Program-made: the position numbers and the translations under genes
IMG/VR virus record: IMGVR_UViG_3300025011_000224
Span: 1 to 20,494 of that record
Strand: one strand, 5' to 3'
DNA: 20,494 nucleotides
From: a virus
Notes under the pieces: generated by a model
Database searches by the model: none
What the model saw: the letters and a program-made list of their open reading frames with translations, nothing else
What the model was told of the DNA's origin: nothing
In this document: piece by piece, positions 6,224 through 13,817 of the stretch
Layout of the letters: every line of letters starts with the position of its first letter
Numbering within the stretch: the stretch's first letter is position 1

Positions 6224-8437
6224 TTACTGTCCTCCTTGCACCTCTGCCATAATCTGCTCAACAACTGCCATTAACTCATTCGGATTATCCAGTAACACCA
6301 TCAACTTATCAGGTTCCATCTGAGACAATAACCTCGCTACAGGTTCGGGAAGCTTCTCTAACGCCTTCATTATCTCAGGTGATAGTTTTGGCTTGCCCTG
6401 TGGTTGCTGATTGCTATCAGGTGATCGTGGAGCTTGTGGTTGCTTTTCTTGGTTCTGCGCTTGCAGTATAGCTTGCATTTGCTGTATATCCTCGACGGTG
6501 AGTTGTATCCCAGCCTTAGCAGCCATTTGTATTTGTCCCGATGGCGGCAAATCCTTAAACGGTATCGACTCGGTAGGCGGCTTTGGTATTTCCTGCTTTG
6601 GTGGAGCTGCCTGAGACTGTTTAATAATCTCCCCCATCTCATCAATAACCCCTTGCAGGTCTGGAACACCTAACTTGTTCAATAACTTCAAGAATGTCAG
6701 ATTGCCGGGGTTCGGCTCAAATCTTCCCTGTCCAGCTAAATTACTCAGAGTATTGAATATCTCAACTCTCGACTTCATAAAGCCAGACTCGGCACTTATC
6801 TCGATATCGAAATCAGGATAAATGTAATTGCCTGATTGGTCCTTGAGCATTGCCAGCCTATTAAACTTTCCATACTGTGCCTTTGGCTTAGTAGCGTTGG
6901 GGTCCACTGGAACAGGTGGTGCAGCTTGTCCGGGCGTAGGCGGCGCATCGGGCGAAGTTGGCATAGGCGGGGCGGGCGGATCGCCTTTAATTCTAAATGG
7001 CCTAGATTCGTCTACAAATGCCATTGAGAAGTCAGCAATAACTCTGTAAATCCTCTTGTATGCACTCGCCTTGTAAGCTGATTTAAGAGCCACTTTGAAG
7101 TTAGCTTGCTCCACATACACTTGTGCTTGTTTGCCAGACGTTACGCCTTGATCCCTTACTCCCAAGGCTGAATTTGTTGCCCCAGTCAGTAGTTGCATCC
7201 ATTCCTTGAGCTGATTAATCCAGGCTACTCCATCAACGTTACCCCTCATGTTTATTTCTTTGACACTTTGATTAGGGTCAGGCACATAATGAACTTTTGA
7301 AATCGAAGACTCTAAGGCTATCTTTAATTCTTGGCTTCCAACTAAAAGATGTATATTGCCCTTTAGGTGTTCTTCCTCATGTTGATAAACAGCCTTTTTG
7401 ATTGCCTCGTTAATGTCGTGAATATCTTCCATGATAGATATTCCCCAGAAACACTTGTCCCGAGGAATGAACGGTTGATATATGAGATCCCACGATTTAG
7501 GGATGTAGTAGTCGGCTTCCTTGCCCTCATACTCATGACTTTCCTTTAACGAAACTCCATCTTCATCCCTACGATGATAAAACTTAGGAGTATGAAGAAT
7601 AACCAAGTCGCCCGACCACCATAGTTTGCATTGTTCGTTATCTTCATCCAGATAAGTTGTCTCAATAATAGTGTACTTTTCAAGTCCCATCTCTTGATCA
7701 CCGGACTCGGAATCTCCTACGGATATCCTTTGTGAACCGCTAATCTCATCGTATTCCTTGAATAATTGGGCTTTTTGCTCAAGCATATCCCTTGTAATGT
7801 GCTTCCATTTTTTAGTTATATAGTTCGCTGTGCGGTTATTTGGATGGTGATAATGCTCCATATCGTCGATTGAGGTTGCACCATGGTTAGGGATGATGTC
7901 TTTTGGGTGAGGTGCAGAAAGTTCTATTTCTCCGACATAGCCCGCCCTTTTAGTGCTGTTGTTCCAGTGAATCTTCGTGAAGGCTCCACCTAGTTTCATT
8001 ACCCTGCGCTCATTGTGAAGATTCATTTCTTCTAGTGATGGTTGAGCAGAGCGAACAACATACATGACATAGTTTTTGAGGGATTCGATAACTTCCTCAT
8101 CGTCACCGGATACAGCCTTAAAGTCAGGGTCCGGAATTTTTAACTCAATAAGACTTTCCACTATCATTCGAGGGAAGTTAATTATCGTTCGCGGGGTTTT
8201 GCCAGAATTACTGAATTCGTCCTCTAAGTTCTGGAAATCACGGCCAGCATCATAGATCGCTTCCCATTGGTCGAACCTTGCATCCCATGGCTTCTTGGCC
8301 CTTTTATCTGCCTCGAATACTGGCTGCCATCTTTCTATGAGTTCGCGGTCGGCTTCTTCTTGTTCAGCGTTTTGAACCATTTCTTTTTTGCCCATGATTT
8401 TTCCCACCGCTTTCTTAGCTTTGGTTAGTAGCGACAT
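6224..8437 (-). CDS. Phage portal protein
   Basis: A 737-residue protein forming the dodecameric ring at one head vertex through which DNA enters and leaves. The N-terminal part has the portal layout WDARFDQWEAIYDAGRDF, then RTIINFPRMIVESLIELK, then LHNERRVMKLGGAFTKIHW. The centre has DIIPNHGATSIDDMEHY and IIETTYLDEDNEQCKLWW, and later IMEDIHDINEAIKKAVYQHEE and ATNSALGVRDQGVTSGKQAQ, all usual for large P22-type portals. A Pro/Ala-rich linker (around residue 500) and a long Gln/Pro-rich C-terminal tail follow. The frame extends to an ATG at 8458, but AGAGGTG sits properly only before the ATG at 8437. It lies downstream of the large terminase, as expected. Confidence 0.9.
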   Translation of the reverse strand: MSLLTKAKKAVGKIMGKKEMVQNAEQEEADRELIERWQPVFEADKRAKKPWDARFDQWEAIYDAGRDFQNLEDEFSNSGKTPRTIINFPRMIVESLIELKIPDPDFKAVSGDDEEVIESLKNYVMYVVRSAQPSLEEMNLHNERRVMKLGGAFTKIHWNNSTKRAGYVGEIELSAPHPKDIIPNHGATSIDDMEHYHHPNNRTANYITKKWKHITRDMLEQKAQLFKEYDEISGSQRISVGDSESGDQEMGLEKYTIIETTYLDEDNEQCKLWWSGDLVILHTPKFYHRRDEDGVSLKESHEYEGKEADYYIPKSWDLIYQPFIPRDKCFWGISIMEDIHDINEAIKKAVYQHEEEHLKGNIHLLVGSQELKIALESSISKVHYVPDPNQSVKEINMRGNVDGVAWINQLKEWMQLLTGATNSALGVRDQGVTSGKQAQVYVEQANFKVALKSAYKASAYKRIYRVIADFSMAFVDESRPFRIKGDPPAPPMPTSPDAPPTPGQAAPPVPVDPNATKPKAQYGKFNRLAMLKDQSGNYIYPDFDIEISAESGFMKSRVEIFNTLSNLAGQGRFEPNPGNLTFLKLLNKLGVPDLQGVIDEMGEIIKQSQAAPPKQEIPKPPTESIPFKDLPPSGQIQMAAKAGIQLTVEDIQQMQAILQAQNQEKQPQAPRSPDSNQQPQGKPKLSPEIMKALEKLPEPVARLLSQMEPDKLMVLLDNPNELMAVVEQIMAEVQGGQ

Positions 8438-8458
8438 TGTTTCACCTCTTTCGGACAT

Positions 8459-8495
8459 AAAAAATAGCCCACCCCTCGGTTAAGAGAGATGGGCT
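8459..8495 (-). terminator. Intrinsic terminator before the portal gene
   Basis: Leftward RNA: AGCCCATC (8495-8488) pairs with GGTGGGCT (8473-8466), one wobble, followed by ATTTTTT (8465-8459). It lies only about 20 nt upstream of the portal start, so either it is leaky or antiterminated, or portal has a promoter hidden here. Confidence 0.65.
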
Positions 8496-8513
8496 TCTAG
8501 AGCCTCTAGATTA

Positions 8514-8757
8514 TTAAGCTTCTTCTTCGATTGAAAAGCCTACGGATAAATGATTTTGGTCAGCCACTTTAATAATCCATAAACCATTCACGCTGGTTTT
8601 CATCACTGCGTTTTGTGCCGTATGGCAATGAATAGTTGTTTCTTTTAATAGTTCTCGGTATTCCTCACGTCCTAAATAAACCTAAATAAACATGAGTTGG
8701 CTGGTAATAATTATCCGACATGTACTTAGCTTCTAAATTTCCTATCCTATCAATCAT
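8514..8757 (-). pseudogene. Small phage protein gene broken by a 10-bp tandem duplication
   Basis: AAGGAGG lies 7 nt before an ATG at 8757. Reading starts MIDRIGNLEAKYMSDN, then YYQPTHVYLG, then LFRT and a TGA at 8667-8665 (30 residues). The bases 8671-8690 are two copies of the same 10-mer. Taking one copy out restores a single frame of 77 residues: QPTHVYLGREEYRELLKE, then TAQNAVMKTSVNGLWIIK, ending FSIEEEA at 8514. The Pro-x-x-Tyr-Leu-Gly-x-x-Glu-Tyr motif is common in small phage proteins of unknown role encoded between terminase and portal. Either this copy is truncated, or ribosomes shift frame, or the repeat is a slippage variant. Confidence 0.75.
8671..8690. repeat. 10-bp perfect tandem duplication
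   Basis: CCTAAATAAA occurs twice head to tail (8671-8680 and 8681-8690), followed by a further C. The unit is not a multiple of three and shifts the frame of the small gene around it. Confidence 0.95.
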
Positions 8758-8776
8758 CGCAGAACCTCCTTGGGTT

Positions 8777-8917
8777 TCATTCTTTTTCAAAGTATTCCCT
8801 TAACGCTAGGCATTGATTTTCAATCATTAAGCCAATAGCCTCTTTGGTTAATATTTTTCTTCCATCCGTAACCTCATCAAATTTTTTCTTAAGTTCCTCT
8901 TTGGTTAATTCCATCAT
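8777..8917 (-). CDS. 46-residue helical protein of unknown function
   Basis: AAGGAG is 7 nt before tandem ATGs. The product (MMELTKEELKKKFDEV, then TDGRKILTKEAIGLMIEN, ending LREYFEKE) is acidic and helical with two LTKE-type units, as if built from two short repeats; DNA copies of TTGGTTAAT mark both. It lies between the Com-like gene and the frameshifted gene and its stop overlaps an ATG. It was not recognised. Confidence 0.6.
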   Translation of the reverse strand: MMELTKEELKKKFDEVTDGRKILTKEAIGLMIENQCLALREYFEKE

Positions 8918-8937
8918 CGACACTCTCCTTCGGCGTT

Positions 8938-9039
8938 CTATTTTTCGTTAATTGTACCGCATCTTGGGCACTTAATCTCTGCCCTTCCTTCTACTTTTCC
9001 GAGCAGCTTATTACATTTTTTACATCTGAATTCTTCCAC
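8938..9039 (-). CDS. Com-like zinc-finger protein
   Basis: A 33-residue protein beginning with GTG, 8 nt after GGAGG; the GTG shares its first base with the terminase TAG stop. It reads MEEFRCKKCNKLLGKV then EIKCPRCGTINEK, so C6/C9 and C24/C27 form one zinc knuckle. This is the pattern of the phage Mu Com protein, which binds an mRNA leader and opens it for translation of mom. No mom-like gene is in the window, and Com-like fingers are widespread in Bacillota phages near terminase genes. RNA or DNA binding here is inferred from the family. Confidence 0.75.
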   Translation of the reverse strand: MEEFRCKKCNKLLGKVEGRAEIKCPRCGTINEK

Positions 9040-10862
9040 TACTTCTTCCTCCGATACTTAGCCATCTCCACATACTTATCTTCAAAATCGATATTAGCCT
9101 TAACTCTCGACTTTTCTTCCTCGCTCATGTTGGCGGGGAGTTCGAATTTGGCGTTGCGATTGACCGAAAACCTCATTTGACTTCTGCTTGCGTTGGCGAT
9201 TGCATCCGACATAATCAAGTCATCGTGCTTTCCTGCCTCGGCATCCGGTCTGCCATTCTTGTCCATCACAAACGTAAGACACTCAGACAGGAACCCGATG
9301 TGAGTAAATAGGTCTGGATTGTCTCTAATAAGAACTACCAAAAGCGACAGGATGAAAGGTCTCGTATTACCGTCCGTTTTAAATCCATGCTTATATAGCT
9401 TCTTGTGGTAAATATCGTCTACGCTTTCACGCTTGTATTGATTGTAATATTTAAGTCTCTCTAATTCTTCGATAGGGTATCGGTCCAGGTTCATTTCAAT
9501 ACTGATTAGCGCATTGTTATAATATTTGCCTAAACAATACATTTGGTGAGTGTAGGTATCTATGGCCATTTTCCCATGTAAAGCAACAACTCTTTTCCCT
9601 GATGAATTGTTTATGCCTATACCACCGAAGCTATCCGCCCCGCCCGCGGCCGTATCTCCCCCCAAAACGAAAGGATGACCACTCCTTGGTTCTTCGTAAA
9701 TATGAATATAGCCACCGGGTGAATCTATAAACCTGATTGAACTGTCCCTTATTTTGTCTTTTGAATCAGGGTCGTTCCATTCAAAGATGAAATATCCTGT
9801 CCTTGGTGGCTTCGTCTTGTATTGCTTTTTGAGTTGCTCTATACGAAGTAGAACACGTTCATTATCGAACACCGGCCGTCCTGTAGAGAGGAACGCTTCC
9901 CGACTATTGCTGGGATTTTCTTGGCGCATGAGGTCCTTATCACCATTACAGTCATTCTTTAATTTCCATCTGTACCACTTAATCCTCTCAGCAGGAAGCT
10001 CGTAGTTATCAACAAGGCCTTGCTCGTACTCATTCAGGCTAGACATTATCTCAATACGTTCTTCATCAGTTACCGGCATCTGATAATCAGGGTAATCGAA
10101 CCATGAAAAAAACATTGGGATGTAATCGTTTTCTCCTGATTCAGCTAAGTCCCACAGTGTTTTGAATGAGTTATTTCCGTTGGCAGTCGATTCAATAATT
10201 ACGATTGTTCCAACTACACTAGGGACGGATGAATTGATACCGGATAAGGCCTTTAACGGGTCGCCACTGTAAAAGGCAAACTCCGATAAATGAATGTAAT
10301 GATAGGTATCTGACCGGCCAATACCATCCGATCCTGCGGTTTGTACTTTGATCTTACTGTTCAGTCCTTTTTCTTTACCCTTATGAGTAACAGGGGTATC
10401 AAATATCAACTCTCTAGCATTGGATGCTCTTTGTAAGGGCTTTATATGGTCAGGCAAGCATGAATTCGAGTATTTAGCCTTATCAAAAATTGCGTTTGTG
10501 CTGTCATCGCGATGAGCTACCACGAGAGCATTACGGTTCTTGTTCTTTATGGTTCGACACAAGAACTTAGCTTGAATGTACGTACTCACGCCCTCCTGTC
10601 TCGCTTTGAGCACAATGATTCGAGCAGGCTTCCCTTGTGATTCAAGCTCTTTTATTTTATCTTCAATCTTCTTTTGGATTGGATTAAGCACGAATGGCAC
10701 TTGGTTTCCGTCTTTGTTAATAATTTTTACATAGTATTTAAGCCAAAATTCATCGTCGCGCTTCGCTTGCTCATCGTACATTAACTGCAAGGTAGGAATA
10801 TCGCTTGGTTTAATCTTTTTTGGCGGGTCTTTTGTTTCTGCCTTTACTACCACTTCTCCCAC
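9039..10862 (-). CDS. terL: Terminase large subunit (packaging ATPase and nuclease)
   Basis: A 607-residue motor protein that pumps DNA into proheads and cuts the concatemer. The ATPase part shows a Walker-A-like KARQEGVST (about 86-94), Walker B HYIHLSEF (188-195, catalytic Glu 194) and motif III ESTANG (224-229). The RNase-H-like nuclease part shows VLGGDTAAGG (D403), ISIEMN (E456) and KHDDLIMSDA (D547/D548), the usual acidic triad. The start is not certain: the GTG at 10862 has only GAGG at 10 nt, and a GTG three codons later is in frame; both lie inside the end of the preceding gene. Small terminase is over 3 kb away instead of adjacent. Confidence 0.92.
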   Translation of the reverse strand: MGEVVVKAETKDPPKKIKPSDIPTLQLMYDEQAKRDDEFWLKYYVKIINKDGNQVPFVLNPIQKKIEDKIKELESQGKPARIIVLKARQEGVSTYIQAKFLCRTIKNKNRNALVVAHRDDSTNAIFDKAKYSNSCLPDHIKPLQRASNARELIFDTPVTHKGKEKGLNSKIKVQTAGSDGIGRSDTYHYIHLSEFAFYSGDPLKALSGINSSVPSVVGTIVIIESTANGNNSFKTLWDLAESGENDYIPMFFSWFDYPDYQMPVTDEERIEIMSSLNEYEQGLVDNYELPAERIKWYRWKLKNDCNGDKDLMRQENPSNSREAFLSTGRPVFDNERVLLRIEQLKKQYKTKPPRTGYFIFEWNDPDSKDKIRDSSIRFIDSPGGYIHIYEEPRSGHPFVLGGDTAAGGADSFGGIGINNSSGKRVVALHGKMAIDTYTHQMYCLGKYYNNALISIEMNLDRYPIEELERLKYYNQYKRESVDDIYHKKLYKHGFKTDGNTRPFILSLLVVLIRDNPDLFTHIGFLSECLTFVMDKNGRPDAEAGKHDDLIMSDAIANASRSQMRFSVNRNAKFELPANMSEEEKSRVKANIDFEDKYVEMAKYRRKK

Positions 10863-11017
10863 CCAATCATAGCCTCATACTTCTCATCCTGACTTGCCAC
10901 AACAAACGCCTCTCCCCTGCATCTAACTCCATTCCACAGAGTACATGAAGCGCAGTTTGTTTTTTCGTATGTAGGGTCTGTAGCGTCGAACTTTTTACAT
11001 GCTCTATTTTCCGACAT
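10847..11017 (-). CDS. Cys-rich small protein upstream of large terminase
   Basis: A 56-residue protein (MSENRACKKFDATDPTY, then CASCTLWNGVRCRGEAF, ending MIGWEKW). TAGGAGTGAAATC precedes the ATG with good spacing. Cysteines 7, 22, 25 and 33 could bind one zinc. Its end overlaps the terminase start by 16 nt, which implies translational coupling. Similar short proteins with a CxxCxxWxxxxC core are frequent in Bacillota phages; the function is unknown. Confidence 0.65.
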   Translation of the reverse strand: MSENRACKKFDATDPTYEKTNCASCTLWNGVRCRGEAFVVASQDEKYEAMIGWEKW

Positions 11018-11027
11018 GATTTCACTC

Positions 11028-11231
11028 CTATTGACTATCCTTGGAAATTATAAATATCCATTCCTCTTGACCGTTTTCATCGTCGCCCAATGATTCAATT
11101 ACCTTATCCATAATTTCATAACATCCCGATAGCCAACCGTGGATATTATCATCGATATAAATATCACCAGGCAATGGTTCACTTTTTGCGGCACATAATA
11201 TTTTCCCATTTGTCCTCACTCTTAGTGCCAA
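11028..11231 (-). CDS. Small conserved phage protein with GD-x-YIDD motif
   Basis: A 67-residue protein. AGGAGG is 8 nt before a TTG; the GTG nine bases upstream overlaps this site and is rejected. It reads MALRVRTNGKILCAAKSE, then PGDIYIDDNIHGWLSGCYEI, and ends in EEWIFIISKDSQ. Short proteins with a Cys-Ala-Ala then Gly-Asp-x-Tyr-Ile-Asp-Asp-x-x-His block recur in phage accessory regions, of unknown role. It has its own leader of about 170 nt, in which no promoter was clear. Confidence 0.65.
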   Translation of the reverse strand: MALRVRTNGKILCAAKSEPLPGDIYIDDNIHGWLSGCYEIMDKVIESLGDDENGQEEWIFIISKDSQ

Positions 11232-11410
11232 TCGGATCACCTCCTGAAATTAGCTTATCCTTAACCTTTGCCGATACGTTTAAATATACGTTTGCTTGAG
11301 CATAGCTTGGACTTAACGGTTTGATGGGTTATGTGCGGTTATATTCAAGGGATTGGGTTTAGAAGAAGGGAATTGAGGGGAAAAGGAGGTTTCGCATCGC
11401 ATCAATGGGA

Positions 11411-12055
11411 TTATATTTTTTGCCTTGATGGTTTATATTTCGCACTTAACTCTTTAATCTTTTCTATTAACAATTCGTCAGGTCTAAACCATTCTCCCTT
11501 TAATCTGGCCCCTTCAAATTGTCGATGCAGCGCATGTTCTATCGACTCATCCCCCGGTATCACAAGAAGCATCTTTAAAGTATCTGGATAACCAGTTTGT
11601 AAAGTCTTTAATCTACTGCTCGGGGTAAGTGAATACCCAATCTTAATAGCCCCACCACATTGACCTTGGATGAAGTAGACATACCCTCTATATCTTTTTT
11701 TATCAGAACCGTTAATTGAATCTAGTTCTTTTTCATCACGCACAAACTCTTTTATCTCTTTTCTCATGCGTTCAGCCTTTGTTGACTCATTCTTCCTGTT
11801 CCAATATTCAGTCCACCTTGGGTCGTTCTTCTTCCATGACCATTTATTAATCTCGTTCTCCAATATACTCATAAACCTACGGTCACGCTTAAACGCATTT
11901 AACTTATCTTGACTTCTCCATATACCAAAACTAATACCGGACTCCGTGTGTCCATCACTCTCGAGCTTTTTAACAAACTCTTTAATCTTAGCATCCATAG
12001 GAATACCCAATACTCCAAGAAACGCTTGGTTGTAAGTAGTGACTCTATTAGGCAT
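11411..12055 (-). CDS. GIY-YIG (T5orf172-type) endonuclease
   Basis: A 214-residue protein. The C-terminal half is a GIY-YIG nuclease: GYVYFIQG stands for GIY, IKIGYS for YIG, then SSRLKTLQTG with the catalytic Arg, DESIEHALHRQF, and KGEWFRPDELL, the layout of T5orf172/Mug113 domains. The N-terminal 125 residues are basic and helical (FKRDRRFMSILENEINKW, ESTKAERMRKEIKEF) and may bind DNA. The longest frame begins at a TTG at 12061, only 4 nt from AAGGAGG; the ATG at 12055 (10 nt) is preferred and begins 2 nt after the stop of the gene before it. It sits between small and large terminase genes, a usual target area for homing nucleases. Confidence 0.8.
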   Translation of the reverse strand: MPNRVTTYNQAFLGVLGIPMDAKIKEFVKKLESDGHTESGISFGIWRSQDKLNAFKRDRRFMSILENEINKWSWKKNDPRWTEYWNRKNESTKAERMRKEIKEFVRDEKELDSINGSDKKRYRGYVYFIQGQCGGAIKIGYSLTPSSRLKTLQTGYPDTLKMLLVIPGDESIEHALHRQFEGARLKGEWFRPDELLIEKIKELSAKYKPSRQKI

Positions 12056-12057
12056 AA

Positions 12058-12591
12058 TCAATCGCCCTCCTTATTTGTTTTACCTTTTTTGATAAGTCTC
12101 GAGGAAATAACATAACCGCCATCAGTTGAATAAAGGAGTTCGTGTTCCTTCATTTCACCCAATAGGCGGTTTAATTTCTTGTTTCCACAACCGAATATGG
12201 CTTGTAATTCTTTATACTTCAATGGATTTTTACTTCTATCATGAATTAATCTTCCGGTATTCCATTCAACATATTTTCCTAAAGATACTAAGTACCCTGC
12301 CAACTCTTCGACATTCTTTACCCCACCTTTCTTCAACTTCTCAATCTCTTCGACCATGAGCATGACGTAAGGCTTCTTCCCCCCAGTATGCTTAGGCGGC
12401 GACTTGTCTTTTTTTGCTGGCTTATTTGGATTGTGCCAAAACGAATAGAGAGTTAATTCCCTGTTGCCATTATCAATCTTGACCGTGATGTATTCTTGCC
12501 CGTTAGGTGCTTTATCTCTAGTAATCGTGACTCCTTGAGGAATCAATACGTTAGTATTCCCATTAAGGAAATCAAGTAAATCCTTCTCCAT
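12058..12591 (-). CDS. Winged-helix-like DNA-binding protein
   Basis: A 177-residue protein. The ATG at 12591 has GAGG at 6 nt; an upstream in-frame TTG (12615) has no site. The N-terminal 60 residues form a beta-rich part (VTITRDKAPNGQEYITVKID). Then come a basic linker (NPNKPAKKDKSPPKHTGGKK) and a helical part, VEELAGYLVSLGKYVEW, then PLKYKELQAIFGCGNKKLNR then LLGEMKEHELLYSTDGGYVI, which reads as a helix-turn-helix with a wing. This layout is seen in phage and plasmid replication or regulatory proteins of the RepL/MarR-like kind. Whether it starts replication or controls transcription cannot be told. Paired inverted repeats upstream could be its sites. Confidence 0.6.
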   Translation of the reverse strand: MEKDLLDFLNGNTNVLIPQGVTITRDKAPNGQEYITVKIDNGNRELTLYSFWHNPNKPAKKDKSPPKHTGGKKPYVMLMVEEIEKLKKGGVKNVEELAGYLVSLGKYVEWNTGRLIHDRSKNPLKYKELQAIFGCGNKKLNRLLGEMKEHELLYSTDGGYVISSRLIKKGKTNKEGD

Positions 12592-12889
12592 ATTCCACCT
12601 CAAAAGCCCCTTCAATGGGCATTACTTAGGTGTCATAACGACACGTTGCAAAAATGGCACTCAGCCTTACTCTCCCTAAGAGTATAGGGTTTTCTTCGTG
12701 TAATTCGTTTATATATACGTTCTAGCCTCGTTGCGTTCCTAATCTAATCGGTCACACAAAAATGTGCAATAAGCATGTCTCTCAGCACAAAAATGTGTAA
12801 TTTTATTATCAATAAATCCGCATTCCCCTAGGGATTGATGCTAATCGTCTGCACAAGGCTTAACGTACGTATCCTACGCACCAACGCGG
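12592..12889 (-). promoter_or_regulatory. Intergenic region with paired CACA-N4-TGTG operators and a candidate promoter
   Basis: No gene is seen in these 298 bases. CACAAAAATGTG occurs at 12755-12766 and again at 12786-12797, 31 bp apart, about three helical turns. On the minus strand TTGCAC (12769-12764), 17 nt, TAGATT (12746-12741) is a possible promoter whose spacer contains the first copy. Further down, CCCTA/TAGGG and GCCC/GGGC-TTTT small hairpins occur in the leader of the DNA-binding gene. The repeats are certain; the promoter is weak. Confidence 0.45.
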
Positions 12890-13096
12890 TTAACTCATTT
12901 TGTTCAACTCAGCTTGTTTTATTTTTTCCATCTGAAGCGCATCTTTTCTAACTAACTCATCTAAGTAGTGCTCACACCTCATGGTTACAATAAACGGAAG
13001 TCCTGATAATTCTATTTCCTTAATCATCCTAGAAACATTAATTGCATGTGCCCTGTATTTACATAGGTCTGTGACCGGGCATTTAACGCAGTCCAT
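12890..13096 (-). CDS. Small Cys-rich protein, unknown function
   Basis: A 68-residue protein with GGAG 7 nt before ATG. It begins MDCVKCPVTDLCKYRAHA (C3, C6, C12) with another Cys at 41 (TMRCEHYLDELV) and ends in a charged helix (KDALQMEKIKQAELNKM). The cysteine spacing could hold a metal. The MDCxxCxxxxxC opening is shared with the gene at 17775-17930. It starts 2 nt after the stop of the upstream gene, so the two form an operon. Confidence 0.6.
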   Translation of the reverse strand: MDCVKCPVTDLCKYRAHAINVSRMIKEIELSGLPFIVTMRCEHYLDELVRKDALQMEKIKQAELNKMS

Positions 13097-13098
13097 TG

Positions 13099-13590
13099 CT
13101 AATCTCCATTCAACACTTCTTCTTGCCCAGCCAAAACTCGTTTGACGATTTCAATCGGCATATCGCATGTATCCGCAATCTCTTGATGTAGTATTTCTTT
13201 TGCTATGGCTTCTTCACAGTCATGGCAGATGTAATCTTTAACGCAATCTGATTCCTCTTGCGTCTGAGTTGCTTCAATATTTCTTATGTAGTCGAGCATC
13301 ATTCCTGAAACGCTCAATGCTGTACCGAATTCGTTAGCGTTAATGGCGAGTAATTGCAGATTCTCAAGTGCGCCTAATTGCTTGATGAGTTTTTCTTTGA
13401 CGTTCATTTTTATTACCTCTTTCTTTGCATCGGATGGGCTTTTGTAGTTAACTTCTCTATTCTCAATGATAGAAAGCATCAACTCCATACCGTTGAACAT
13501 TCCGCACATGTAGTTGTCGTGATTCCAGTTACCGTCTGTACCTTGCACTTTGAGTAAACCATTTAGTTTTTCTATTAATTCGGGATTCAT
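13099..13590 (-). CDS. Phage protein of unknown function with an internal translation start
   Basis: A 163-residue protein. The first part (MNPELIEKLNGLLK, then NWNHDNYMCGMFNGMELMLS) resembles a common short phage protein ending near residue 52. At codon 62 an ATG (13407) has its own strong site, AGAGGT at 7 nt, and opens a second unit (MNVKEKLIKQLGALENL) with a helical body and Cys residues 116, 122, 125 and 142. This looks like two genes joined in frame, with the second start kept. The main start has AAGGAG at about 11 nt. Function not recognised. Confidence 0.6.
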   Translation of the reverse strand: MNPELIEKLNGLLKVQGTDGNWNHDNYMCGMFNGMELMLSIIENREVNYKSPSDAKKEVIKMNVKEKLIKQLGALENLQLLAINANEFGTALSVSGMMLDYIRNIEATQTQEESDCVKDYICHDCEEAIAKEILHQEIADTCDMPIEIVKRVLAGQEEVLNGD

Positions 13591-13607
13591 TATTAGTGCA
13601 TCTCCTT

Positions 13608-13640
13608 TTCTCTAAAAAATTTATAAAATATTTTAGAGAA
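13608..13640. repeat. AT-rich 10-bp inverted repeat (hairpin)
   Basis: TTCTCTAAAA (13608-13617) and TTTTAGAGAA (13631-13640) form a 10-bp stem with a 13-nt loop between the stop of the 58-residue gene and the ribosome binding site of the next one. It lacks a T-run after the stem, so it may be an RNA stability or translation element rather than a terminator. Confidence 0.6.
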
Positions 13641-13817
13641 TTAGTTAATTTTCCTTAAGATATATTCCTCTGAGTTTTCCAATTTTTCGATAGTGTGGTT
13701 ATTTAGGCCGATGCTAATATGAAGTAAATCGTATTGCTTCCTGCACTGTACGTAGCATGAACCTTCTTTTTGATATCGTTCTAAATCGGATGAGGTTATG
13801 TAGAAGTGAATTTGCAT
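13641..13817 (-). CDS. 58-residue protein of unknown function
   Basis: AAGGAG lies 8 nt before the ATG. The product (MQIHFYITSSDLERYQKE, then CYVQCRKQYDLLHISIGL, ending SEEYILRKIN) has two close cysteines and a mixed strand/helix make-up. It was not recognised. It is the first gene after the GC-rich non-coding stretch, and TATAAT (13856-13851, minus) lies about 35 nt before its start, without a clear -35 box. Confidence 0.65.
   Translation of the reverse strand: MQIHFYITSSDLERYQKEGSCYVQCRKQYDLLHISIGLNNHTIEKLENSEEYILRKIN

Noticed and set aside
6411-7049. Several plus-strand frames rich in Cys/Gly/Ala opposite the portal gene
   Set aside because: They mirror the Pro/Gln-rich linker and tail of portal in antisense, lack ribosome binding sites and look like low-complexity artefacts.
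9754-10005. Plus-strand frame opposite large terminase
   Set aside because: No ribosome binding site and the terminase motifs are on the other strand.
11241-11340. Minus-strand open stretch reading protein-like (QANVYLNVSAKVKDKL)
   Set aside because: No ATG, GTG or TTG start after the upstream stop; treated as chance or a possible remnant, not a gene.
11331-11591. Plus-strand frame of 86 codons near the end of the GIY-YIG gene
   Set aside because: AAAGGAGG is present but lies far inside the frame, after its start; most of it is antisense to the GIY-YIG domain.
12755-12797. CRISPR-like repeats
   Set aside because: Only two copies of a short palindrome with a 19-bp gap; too short and too few for an array. 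No CRISPR, tRNA or rRNA was seen in the window.
13608-13640. Intrinsic terminator between small genes
   Set aside because: The stem is AT-rich and no T-run follows on the minus strand; listed only as an inverted repeat.
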